This document shows, one piece after another, positions 1-5,771 of a stretch of 8,138 nucleotides of DNA. The stretch spans positions 1 through 8,138 of the forward strand of contig JAGLTY010000080.1 in assembly GCA_023135025.1 (NCBI GenBank), in the 5' to 3' direction. The stretch comes from Bacteroidales bacterium (GTDB lineage Bacteria; Bacteroidota; Bacteroidia; Bacteroidales; GCA-2748055). Position numbers and translations under genes: made by a program. Within the stretch, counting starts at the first letter, position 1; the number at the start of each line of letters is the position of its first letter. A model generated the notes under the pieces. The model was not told where the DNA came from. It was given only the letters and a program-made list of their open reading frames with translations, and made no database searches.

Positions 1-746
1 TGTTTGGACTGATCGGATATCCATTGGGACACAGTTTCTCAGCTTCCTTCTTCAATAAGAAGTTTATGGAGGAGGGGATAGATGCCGAATACACCAATTT
101 CCCACTGGAACGTATGGTCGATTTTGAGACCCTGTTGAACAGCGAGCCAGGTCTGGCCGGATTGAATGTAACAGTGCCCTACAAACAGGAGATCATACCA
201 TACCTCGATACAATGAGTACCACTGCAGAGGCGATCCAGGCGGTGAACACCATCTCCTTCAGAAGGAGAGAGGGCATGTTGGAGATTGCGGGTGACAATA
301 CAGATGTGATTGGCTTCAGGCGTTCGCTGGAAGACCATCTAAAGCCCCATCACACTTCGGCACTGGTGCTGGGAACAGGAGGATCATCCAAAGCGGTTCT
401 CTATGTACTTGAACAGCTTGGTATCGGGTATACCATGGTAAGCCGCACGACTGATCAGCATAGCAGAATCAGGAGGATTACCTACAGTGAACTTGACATG
501 GATTTGATGAGTGAAACGCCTTTGATTATAAACACCACACCGCTGGGAATGTATCCGAAGGTGGATACTTTTCCCGATATTCCCTACCAGGCATTAACAC
601 CCAATCACCTGCTGTTTGACCTGGTTTATAATCCGGAAAAAACGGAGTTCCTTGCCAGGGGTGAGAAGCTGGGGGCTGCTGTGGTCAATGGCTATGATAT
701 GCTAATTCTCCAAGCCGAAGCGTCGTGGGAGATATGGAATAGGTAA
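1..746 (+). CDS. aroE: Shikimate dehydrogenase (NADP-dependent), 5' end just cut by window edge
   Basis: AroE reduces 3-dehydroshikimate to shikimate with NADPH in the cytosolic pathway to chorismate and aromatic amino acids. The reading frame is open from base 3, and bases 1-2 (TG) are the end of the preceding codon. If the missing base is A, the protein starts MFGLIGYPLGHSFS and is 248 aa, a normal length for this family. Numbering on that basis: shikimate-binding Ser pair in GHSFS (10-14), catalytic Lys62 in NVTVPYK, Asn83 in AVNTI, catalytic Asp102 in GDNTD, the nucleotide-binding glycine loop GTGGSSKA (125-132), the cofactor-discriminating SRT segment (148-150), NTTPLGM (178-184), and the C-terminal NGYDMLILQA with Gln238. 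An in-frame TTG at 24 lies inside the substrate-binding motif and cannot be the true start. It is followed on the same strand by a thioesterase gene after 34 bp. The family call is very secure; only the exact start is unseen. Confidence 0.96.
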   Translation, partial: FGLIGYPLGHSFSASFFNKKFMEEGIDAEYTNFPLERMVDFETLLNSEPGLAGLNVTVPYKQEIIPYLDTMSTTAEAIQAVNTISFRRREGMLEIAGDNTDVIGFRRSLEDHLKPHHTSALVLGTGGSSKAVLYVLEQLGIGYTMVSRTTDQHSRIRRITYSELDMDLMSETPLIINTTPLGMYPKVDTFPDIPYQALTPNHLLFDLVYNPEKTEFLARGEKLGAAVVNGYDMLILQAEASWEIWNR

Positions 747-748
747 GA

Positions 749-780
749 GGTTAATGTGATTGCTGGTTAATGGGTTAATT
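749..780 (+). repeat. GGTTAAT micro-repeat in the aroE-thioesterase gap
   Basis: GGTTAAT occurs three times in the 34-bp gap, at 749-755, 765-771 and 773-779. The copies fall on an 8-bp period: GGTTAATG, a diverged unit, GGTTAATG, GGTTAATT. The last unit ends directly against the thioesterase ATG at 781. It could be a small slippage repeat or a protein-binding site. No function can be assigned from sequence, and the gap contains no clear ribosome binding site or promoter. Confidence 0.5.
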
Positions 781-1518
781 ATGGCGAATATTTTCACAAA
801 GGAGTTTTTAATTTCATCCTATGACCTGAATCCAAAAGGGCAGGCGAGGTTGACTACCATGGCCAATTTTTTCCAGGAGGTGGCTTATCATCATGCCAGT
901 GAGTTGGGATTGGGGTACGATGATATGAAGAGCAGGAAGACCACGTGGGTACTTTCGAGGATGCGGATTCACATGAAGCGTTACCCTGTCTGGAACGACC
1001 GGATCAAACTGGAGACATGGCCCAGTGGCGCAGAGCGGCTCTTTGCCCTCAGGGATTTCAGGGTGCTGGACAGTAAAGGGGAGGTGATCGGAATGGCCAG
1101 TACTGCCTGGCTGATCATTGATCTCGATACCCACCGCCTGATCCGGCCAAAAGAGATACTTGACCAGTTTCAGATGATCGTGCACGATGTGAAGATGTTT
1201 GAGAAGTCCCTGGATAAGATCGCTATTCCCGGCGAGACAGAGCGGTTAAATCAGCATACCGTGGCATTTTCGGATCTGGATATCGTTGGTCATGTGAATA
1301 ATGTGAAGTACATGGAGTGGTGTATCGATGCTACCACATCAGCTGTTAATGCTGAACAGGAGATCCGTGAATTAGAGATCAATTTCAATCATGAAGCGCT
1401 ATTTGGCGACCGTATCGGGATTTCCGGATATAAGCATGCCAGTGGCGAGCACTATTTTTTAGCCACTCGTGAGGAAGATGGGCTGGAGATCATCAGTGCC
1501 AGGTTGAAGCGTGAGTAG
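781..1518 (+). CDS. Acyl-ACP thioesterase, double-hotdog (FatA/FatB-like, PF01643 type)
   Basis: This 245-aa cytosolic protein resembles bacterial relatives of plant FatA/FatB, which release free fatty acids from acyl-ACP. The N-terminal hotdog runs from about residue 3 to 135, with the family segments KTTWVLSRMRIHMKRYP (53-69), the ETWPSGAERLFALRDF stretch (78-93) and STAWLIIDLDTHRL (107-120). The second hotdog starts near 155 and carries the active-site segment SDLDIVGHVNNVKYMEW (164-180). By comparison with plant FatB, Asp167, His171 and Glu205 (in FNHEALFGD) match the proposed catalytic Asp, His and Glu. The position normally filled by Asn is Val169, which is odd. ATG 781 is chosen over the in-frame TTG at 760, because the upstream extension is short, unconserved-looking and lies within the GGTTAAT repeat. 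There is no clear Shine-Dalgarno sequence. It could be co-transcribed with aroE. The natural acyl chain preference cannot be read from the sequence. Confidence 0.9.
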   Translation: MANIFTKEFLISSYDLNPKGQARLTTMANFFQEVAYHHASELGLGYDDMKSRKTTWVLSRMRIHMKRYPVWNDRIKLETWPSGAERLFALRDFRVLDSKGEVIGMASTAWLIIDLDTHRLIRPKEILDQFQMIVHDVKMFEKSLDKIAIPGETERLNQHTVAFSDLDIVGHVNNVKYMEWCIDATTSAVNAEQEIRELEINFNHEALFGDRIGISGYKHASGEHYFLATREEDGLEIISARLKRE

Positions 1519-1560
1519 ATCAGTGAGGGTCAATAGTTGCCAGTTATCTGGTGTTTGGCG

Positions 1561-2343
1561 TCATTTTTCAGGGTAATTATACCCGATATCCACCAGGAAG
1601 AGGCCCTTTGCCGGGGCCGACGTACCCGCTTTCCCGCGATCCTTCGCCTCCACAATTTTTATAAATCCGTCAAGATCAAGTTTTCCGCGGCCCACATCCA
1701 ACAGGGTGCCTGTTAACGATCGTACCATATTCCGCAGAAAACGGTCAGCTGTTATTTCAAAAAGATATCCCTGCTCCACATTTTTCCATGCGGCATGAGT
1801 TACGCTGCAGTTGTTGGTTTTCACATCGGTATGCAGCTTGGAAAAACTTGTGAAATCCGTGGTTTCAAGAATCACCCTGCAACACCTTTTTATGGCTTCT
1901 GTGTCGAGTTTACCATAGACATAGTGGCTGTAGTTCCGCGTGTAAAGGGGTTTGATGGATGATATATGGTAATGATAGGTCCTGTAAGTGGCAGAAAAAC
2001 GGGCATGTATATCTTCCGGAACCGCAACAATTTTGTAAACCACTATGTCGGGAGGAAGGAACCGGTTCAATTTAAAGATAAACTGTTCGGACGATGGATC
2101 GGGAGCGTTAGAAGAGCTGTTATCGTCCAGAGATTGGTCTGAAGGCAGATCAAAGTGTGCAATAAAGTGTGAGGCATGAACGCCGGTATCGGTACGGCCT
2201 GCACCGGTTACAGGGGTCTCCTGTTTCAATAGAGTGGATAGGGCATGCACGAGTACCTGCTGGACGGTTTTCTCATTTGGCTGGATCTGCCAGCCGCAAT
2301 AATCGCTACCATCGTAAGCCATATGAATGAAATACCTGCTCAT
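1561..2343 (-). CDS. truA: tRNA pseudouridine(38-40) synthase TruA
   Basis: TruA converts uridine to pseudouridine at positions 38-40 in the anticodon arm of tRNAs. The 260-aa product has the expected N-terminal RYFIHMAYDGSDYCGWQ (3-19), the catalytic motif GAGRTDTGVHA (47-57) with nucleophile Asp52, RFSATYRTYHYHI (115-127), DFTSFSK (163-169), the RNA-binding/dimer segment ADRFLRNMVRSLTGTLLDVG (199-218), and the C-terminal APAKGLFL (244-251). A Ser/Asp/Pro-rich insertion at about 68-86 is a loop between conserved blocks. ATG 2343 gives the standard TruA N-terminus. A TTG 21 bases upstream (2364) would extend the protein but overlaps a promoter -7 match at 2362-2369, so it is rejected. The gene converges on the thioesterase gene and diverges from moxR, so it is probably a single-gene transcript. 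Confidence 0.96.
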   Translation of the reverse strand: MSRYFIHMAYDGSDYCGWQIQPNEKTVQQVLVHALSTLLKQETPVTGAGRTDTGVHASHFIAHFDLPSDQSLDDNSSSNAPDPSSEQFIFKLNRFLPPDIVVYKIVAVPEDIHARFSATYRTYHYHISSIKPLYTRNYSHYVYGKLDTEAIKRCCRVILETTDFTSFSKLHTDVKTNNCSVTHAAWKNVEQGYLFEITADRFLRNMVRSLTGTLLDVGRGKLDLDGFIKIVEAKDRGKAGTSAPAKGLFLVDIGYNYPEK

Positions 2344-2361
2344 TGCACACTGATAAGTGAA

Positions 2362-2369
2362 CAAATTTA
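2362..2369 (-). promoter_or_regulatory. Putative truA promoter, Bacteroidota -7 element
   Basis: Read on the minus strand this is TAAATTTG, an exact match to the Bacteroidota -7 consensus TAnnTTTG. It predicts a transcript start near 2355 and a leader of about 12 nt before the truA ATG at 2343. No TTTG or TTG lies at the usual upstream distance; that space holds an AT-rich tandem repeat (2372-2391). The motif is short, so a chance match is possible. Confidence 0.45.
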
Positions 2370-2371
2370 CC

Positions 2372-2391
2372 CATTTCTTAACATTTTTTAA
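2372..2391. repeat. Tandem 10-bp AT-rich repeat upstream of truA
   Basis: CATTTCTTAA (2372-2381) is followed immediately by CATTTTTTAA (2382-2391), two adjacent 10-bp units differing at one base. The unit is close to one helical turn and lies just upstream of the truA -7 element, where the -33 region would be expected. It may contribute to promoter function through A/T tracts or be a simple duplication. The repeat is seen directly; any role is inferred. Confidence 0.5.
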
Positions 2392-2425
2392 CCCATCATT
2401 CCTTTCGTTTGGTCAATTTCGCTGC

Positions 2426-2433
2426 TATTTTTG
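2426..2433 (+). promoter_or_regulatory. Putative moxR-bat operon promoter, Bacteroidota -7 element
   Basis: TATTTTTG matches the Bacteroidota -7 consensus TAnnTTTG exactly. A TTTG at 2408-2411 could be the -33 element, but the spacer is only 14 bp, shorter than the roughly 19-21 bp usually described, so the upstream half is doubtful. The predicted start is near 2440, giving a leader of about 50 nt before the moxR ATG at 2492. A small dyad, CGCTTATATAGCG (2439-2451), lies at the predicted start point, and ATTAACA is repeated at 2454-2460 and 2469-2475 in the leader. Confidence 0.45.
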
Positions 2434-2491
2434 TCCTCCGCTTATATAGCGTCATTAACAAGATGATTATTAACATAAAAGAATCCATTAT

Positions 2492-3487
2492 ATGAGTCAG
2501 GAGGTAAACATCAAAGAACTCAACGAAAGGATCAAGAGGGAGAGTGAGTTTGTGGACCTGATCACCCTGGAGATTCAGAAGGTGATCGTGGGACAGAAAG
2601 GTCTGGTTGACAGATTGCTTATCGGGTTGTTGTCGGATGGGCATATTTTACTGGAAGGTGTGCCTGGACTGGCCAAGACGCTGGCCATTAGTACGCTGTC
2701 GCAAACCATCGACGCTAAGTTCAGCCGGATCCAGTTTACACCCGACCTTCTTCCGGCCGACTTGCTGGGAACAATGATATACAGCCAGAAGAAGGAGGAG
2801 TTTATTGTAAAGAAAGGTCCCGTTTTTGCGAACCTGATCCTGGCCGATGAGATCAACCGTTCTCCCGCCAAGGTGCAGAGTGCCTTGCTTGAGGCGATGC
2901 AGGAGAAGCAGGTAACCATTGGGGAGACAACCTATAAGCTGGAACGTCCTTTCCTTGTAATGGCTACACAGAATCCCATCGAACAGGAAGGTACCTACCC
3001 ATTACCCGAGGCCCAGATGGACCGTTTTATGATGAAGGTAGTGGTAAACTATCCCGGAAGGGAAGAGGAACGGCTTATTGTCAGGGAGAATCTTGCCAAC
3101 GAGTTTCCTGTGGCCAACAGCATATTGAAACCTGCAGATATTATGCAGGTGCGCGATGTTGTGAAGGAGGTTTACCTGGATGAGAAAATTGAAAACTATA
3201 TTCTGGATATCGTTTTTGCAACCCGCGATCCCCAGAAAGCTGGACTGGCACAGTTTGTGCCTCTTATTCAATATGGATCATCGCCGCGTGCAAGCATCAA
3301 TCTGGCCAGGGCAGCTAAAGCTTATGCCTTTATAAAACGCAGGGGATATGTGGTTCCGGAAGATATAAGAGCCATCTGCCATGATGTAATGCGGCACCGG
3401 ATAGGATTGACTTATGAGGCCGAGGCGGAAAATATAACCACAGAGAATATCATTTCTGAAATTCTCAATCATGTGGAGGTGCCTTAA
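2492..3487 (+). CDS. moxR: MoxR-family AAA+ ATPase of the bat locus
   Basis: MoxR ATPases are cytosolic AAA+ proteins that work with VWA-domain partners, apparently as chaperones for maturing protein complexes. This one is 331 aa, typical for the family. Visible motifs: the IVGQ box (32-35) at the start of the AAA domain, Walker A GVPGLAKT (56-63), the FTPDLLPADLLG segment (82-93), Walker B LILADE (115-120) with Asp119/Glu120, sensor 1 ATQNP (158-162), the TYPLPEAQMDRF stretch with a likely arginine finger at Arg178, and the C-terminal lid with sensor 2 GSSPRAS (Arg266). ATG 2492 gives the standard N-terminus seen in bat-locus MoxR proteins. A strong AGGAGG lies downstream of this ATG (2499-2504), not upstream, and no ATG, GTG or TTG follows at a suitable distance. 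It heads an operon with three MIDAS-containing proteins downstream, its probable partners. Confidence 0.96.
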   Translation: MSQEVNIKELNERIKRESEFVDLITLEIQKVIVGQKGLVDRLLIGLLSDGHILLEGVPGLAKTLAISTLSQTIDAKFSRIQFTPDLLPADLLGTMIYSQKKEEFIVKKGPVFANLILADEINRSPAKVQSALLEAMQEKQVTIGETTYKLERPFLVMATQNPIEQEGTYPLPEAQMDRFMMKVVVNYPGREEERLIVRENLANEFPVANSILKPADIMQVRDVVKEVYLDEKIENYILDIVFATRDPQKAGLAQFVPLIQYGSSPRASINLARAAKAYAFIKRRGYVVPEDIRAICHDVMRHRIGLTYEAEAENITTENIISEILNHVEVP

Positions 3488-3499
3488 TAATTATATAGG

Positions 3500-3922
3500 A
3501 TGAGAGTTCTGACACCATTTCTGTTGCTGACTGCAGGTTTGTTGTTGCTTGCAGCGGGACCATTGAAGGGGCAGTCGATGATCGATCTGACCAAAGAGGA
3601 GGTGCGGGTGATGGTGAAAAAAAAGCATAAAGAGTTCAGACGCGACAATTCAGTGGTGAGCCAGCGGTTCAACTACCTGAAGTATGTAAACGGATTCCGG
3701 ACGCGTACATGGATCCTCTACTTCACAGATGAGGATATATGCAGAAGTACAAAAATGGTTTGTGACTACGGCGAATTTGATGAGGTGCTGGAGGAGTTAA
3801 ACGATGCCTATGAAAAGGTGGGGGAGTCAGAGTGGGCCTATAAGATGAAGCGCGATACGATCCATGTGACGCTGACCAGGCTGGAGTGGTATTTTACGGT
3901 GAGAGAAGCAAGAAAGAAGTAA
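3500..3922 (+). CDS. Small exported protein of unknown function in the bat operon
   Basis: I do not recognise a named family for this 140-aa protein. It begins with a typical Sec signal peptide: a short basic start (MR), a leucine-rich core at about 4-19, and a likely cleavage site around Gly24-Ser26 in LKGQS. No lipobox Cys is present. The mature part of about 115 residues starts with a charged helix (30-50, rich in Lys/Arg/Glu). The remaining pattern suggests beta-beta-helix-beta-beta: WILYF (71-75), a strand holding Cys81 and Cys88, a helix FDEVLEELNDAYEKVG (93-108), then two strands (112-136). The two cysteines could form a disulfide in the periplasm. It starts 12 bp after the moxR stop and its TAA abuts the GTG of the DUF58 gene, in the same frame, so it is an integral operon member. 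It may be an accessory periplasmic subunit; that is inference. Confidence 0.8.
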   Translation: MRVLTPFLLLTAGLLLLAAGPLKGQSMIDLTKEEVRVMVKKKHKEFRRDNSVVSQRFNYLKYVNGFRTRTWILYFTDEDICRSTKMVCDYGEFDEVLEELNDAYEKVGESEWAYKMKRDTIHVTLTRLEWYFTVREARKK

Positions 3923-4786
3923 GTGGAAACAAAAGATCTCCTAAAGAAGGTACGGAAAATCGAGATCAAGACCCGGGGGCTCTCCAGGCAGATCTTCGCT
4001 GGTGAGTACCACAGTGCTTACAAGGGCAGGGGCATGATCTTTTCCGAGGTGAGGGAGTACCAGTATGGTGATGATATCAGGAGCATCGACTGGAATGTTA
4101 CAGCACGTTTCAACCATCCATATGTAAAAGTGTTTGAAGAGGAGCGTGAGTTGACCGTCATGCTGCTGATCGATGTGAGCGGATCGGGCGATTTTGGCAC
4201 ACAGGAGCAGTTGAAACGCAGCCTCATCACAGAAATTGCAGCGGTACTCTCCTTTTCCGCCATCGAGAATAACGATAAAATTGGGGTGATCCTGTTCAGT
4301 GACCGCATTGAGAAATTCATCCCTCCGCAAAAAGGAAGGAAACATATACTCCGAATTATCCGGGAACTGCTGGATTGCAATCCAGAGAGCAGCGGAACCG
4401 ATATTTCGGAGAGTCTGAGGTTTTTAACCAATGCCATTAAAAAACGGTGTACCGCTTTCCTTATATCCGATTTCAGAGACAAAGGATATGCACGTTCACT
4501 GCAGATCGCAAACAACAAACACGATGTGGCGGCACTTCATGTGTACGACAGGCGCGAAACTTCTCTCCCGGCAGTTGGCTTGCTCCGGGTTCTTGATGCT
4601 GAAACGGGCATGGAGCGCTGGATAGATACATCGAAAAACCGGGTCAGAGAGAATTATGCCATGAAGTGGGAGAGCCACCTGGAGATGATGAAAGAGATCT
4701 TTTCAAGGGCAGGAGTGGACAGTGTGTCGGTCCGGACCGGTGAAGATTATGTGAAACCCCTTATAAGGCTATTCAAGCTACGATAA
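3923..4786 (+). CDS. DUF58 family protein with VWA-like MIDAS, MoxR partner
   Basis: DUF58 proteins are regularly encoded beside MoxR ATPases and are thought to be their cytosolic partners. The 287-aa product has no signal peptide or membrane segment. The DUF58 signature is complete: GEYHSAYKGRGMIFSEVREY (27-46) and GDDIRSIDWNVTARF (49-63). It is followed by a VWA-like fold with MIDAS residues D84-V-S86-G-S88, a Thr159 in SSGTD and Asp183 in ISDF. These residues suggest an intact divalent metal site. The start is GTG 3923, directly after the upstream TAA and in the same frame. It yields METKDLLKKVRKIEIKTRGLS, the usual N-terminus of Bacteroidota homologues, so later starts are not favoured. 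No Shine-Dalgarno sequence is clear; translation probably depends on ribosomes ending the previous gene. One base separates its stop from the next ATG. Confidence 0.94.
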   Translation: METKDLLKKVRKIEIKTRGLSRQIFAGEYHSAYKGRGMIFSEVREYQYGDDIRSIDWNVTARFNHPYVKVFEEERELTVMLLIDVSGSGDFGTQEQLKRSLITEIAAVLSFSAIENNDKIGVILFSDRIEKFIPPQKGRKHILRIIRELLDCNPESSGTDISESLRFLTNAIKKRCTAFLISDFRDKGYARSLQIANNKHDVAALHVYDRRETSLPAVGLLRVLDAETGMERWIDTSKNRVRENYAMKWESHLEMMKEIFSRAGVDSVSVRTGEDYVKPLIRLFKLR

Positions 4787-4787
4787 A

Positions 4788-5771
4788 ATGGGTGTTAATA
4801 GTGTCATAAAATTGATAAAGGTGCTGTTTTTCACTGGCCTGTTTCTGCTACTGGTTCTGCCGGCAGAGGGGCAGCTGATTCGGGTGCATTCGGAGGTTAG
4901 CCGCGACTCACTGATGATCGGCGACCAGATACACTTTACACTTCGGGTCGATGCTGACCGTGAGGTGGAGTTTATGTTGCCTCATATCAAAGATACACTG
5001 AGCAATACCTTGGAGGTGCTGTCTCAGCTCTCCTCAGATACCACTGTTTCAGAAAAGAGGAGAGTGGTTGAGCAGAGCTATATCATTACAGTGTTCGAAT
5101 CGGGATCGCAGATCGTACCTTCGCAGGAGGTGATCTACAACAGAGGAGGTGTGGTCGATACTGCTAGAAGCATGCCCCTGATTATCAATGTGTATGAGCC
5201 GGCGGTGGATACCACCCAGCAGATCAAACCCATCAAGCCCCCCATCAATACCCCTGTCACTTTTATGGAGGTGCTTCCCTGGGCAGGAGCCGGATTGGGC
5301 GGATTGCTGATTGCAGGAGTGGTGGTATGGTTACTGGTGAGGTTTCTGAAACGAAAGAGAGATCCGGAGGGGCACTCCCTAAAACCCCTGGAACCTGCTC
5401 ATGTGATTGCGTTCAGGGAGCTGGACAGACTCAAAAATGAGAAAATCTGGACAAAAGGTAAGGTGAAACAATACTATATCAGTCTGACTGAAATTACAAG
5501 ACGCTATATCGAGCGGCAATACGACATACCGGCCATGGAGAGTACCACAGAAGAGATTCTCCATGCATTCAGAACGGCCAATCAGGAAGATAACCTGCTC
5601 GATGAGATGCTGAGGGAGCTGCTTGAGCTTGCCGATCTGGTTAAATTTGCCAGGGAGGATCCATTGCCGGTCGACAATCAGACCAATCTGAACAACGCCT
5701 ACATTTTCGTACAGAAGACCTATCCGCTGTTCTATCGTTTGGAAGAAAAGAAGGAGGCAGGTGATGAGTAA
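4788..5771 (+). CDS. Single-pass inner-membrane protein of the bat locus (BatD-like N-terminus, cytosolic helical domain)
   Basis: The 327-aa protein has a signal peptide or signal anchor (hydrophobic about 11-27, possible cleavage after AEG, 26-28). A periplasmic region of about 135 residues opens with beta-rich sequence (IRVHSEVSRDSLMIGDQIHF, 31-50) that resembles the first domain of BatD proteins. A Pro-rich linker (147-156) precedes one membrane helix at about 164-187. The basic LKRKRD that follows puts the last 140 residues in the cytosol. That tail is helical and resembles the cytosolic part of DUF4381-type proteins of MoxR/VWA operons (key stretch KVKQYYISLTEITRRYIERQ, 225-244). It is therefore placed to link the periplasmic VWA proteins with cytosolic MoxR/DUF58. 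It starts 1 bp after the DUF58 stop, and its stop overlaps the batA start in ATGAGTAA. The exact family name is uncertain; its position and architecture are clear. Confidence 0.85.
   Translation: MGVNSVIKLIKVLFFTGLFLLLVLPAEGQLIRVHSEVSRDSLMIGDQIHFTLRVDADREVEFMLPHIKDTLSNTLEVLSQLSSDTTVSEKRRVVEQSYIITVFESGSQIVPSQEVIYNRGGVVDTARSMPLIINVYEPAVDTTQQIKPIKPPINTPVTFMEVLPWAGAGLGGLLIAGVVVWLLVRFLKRKRDPEGHSLKPLEPAHVIAFRELDRLKNEKIWTKGKVKQYYISLTEITRRYIERQYDIPAMESTTEEILHAFRTANQEDNLLDEMLRELLELADLVKFAREDPLPVDNQTNLNNAYIFVQKTYPLFYRLEEKKEAGDE
5751..5757 (+). promoter_or_regulatory. Shine-Dalgarno sequence that decides the batA start
   Basis: AAGGAGG ends 6 nt before the ATG at 5764 and only 3 nt before the in-frame GTG at 5761, so it favours ATG 5764. 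It lies inside the end of the preceding gene, encoding part of Lys-Glu-Ala. It is the only clear, well-placed Shine-Dalgarno site in the window. Bacteroidota rarely rely on such sites, so its use is plausible but not certain. Confidence 0.55.

Noticed and set aside
760..762. TTG start that would extend the thioesterase by 7 residues.
   Set aside because: The extension is encoded by the GGTTAAT repeat and has no family resemblance; ATG 781 gives a normal N-terminus.
1519..1568. Possible terminator between the convergent thioesterase and truA genes: an imperfect stem GCCA...TGGC (1539-1559) followed by five T at 1564-1568, and a smaller CCAG-ttat-CTGG hairpin.
   Set aside because: The stems are only 4-5 bp with a wobble, loops or spacing are poor, and the T run is short and separated from the stem, so neither is convincing.
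2362..2364. TTG start that would extend TruA by 7 residues.
   Set aside because: ATG 2343 gives the standard TruA N-terminus, and the TTG overlaps a -7 promoter match whose predicted transcript would start downstream of it.
4018..4518. A 166-residue open frame on the minus strand inside the DUF58 gene.
   Set aside because: It is fully antisense to a well-supported gene, has no recognisable domain or promoter, and its composition looks like that of a complement-strand shadow.
4431..4625. A 64-residue plus-strand frame within the DUF58 gene (and a similar 81-residue one at 6404-6649 within batA).
   Set aside because: Both are out-of-frame shadows of conserved coding sequence without a start context or domain.
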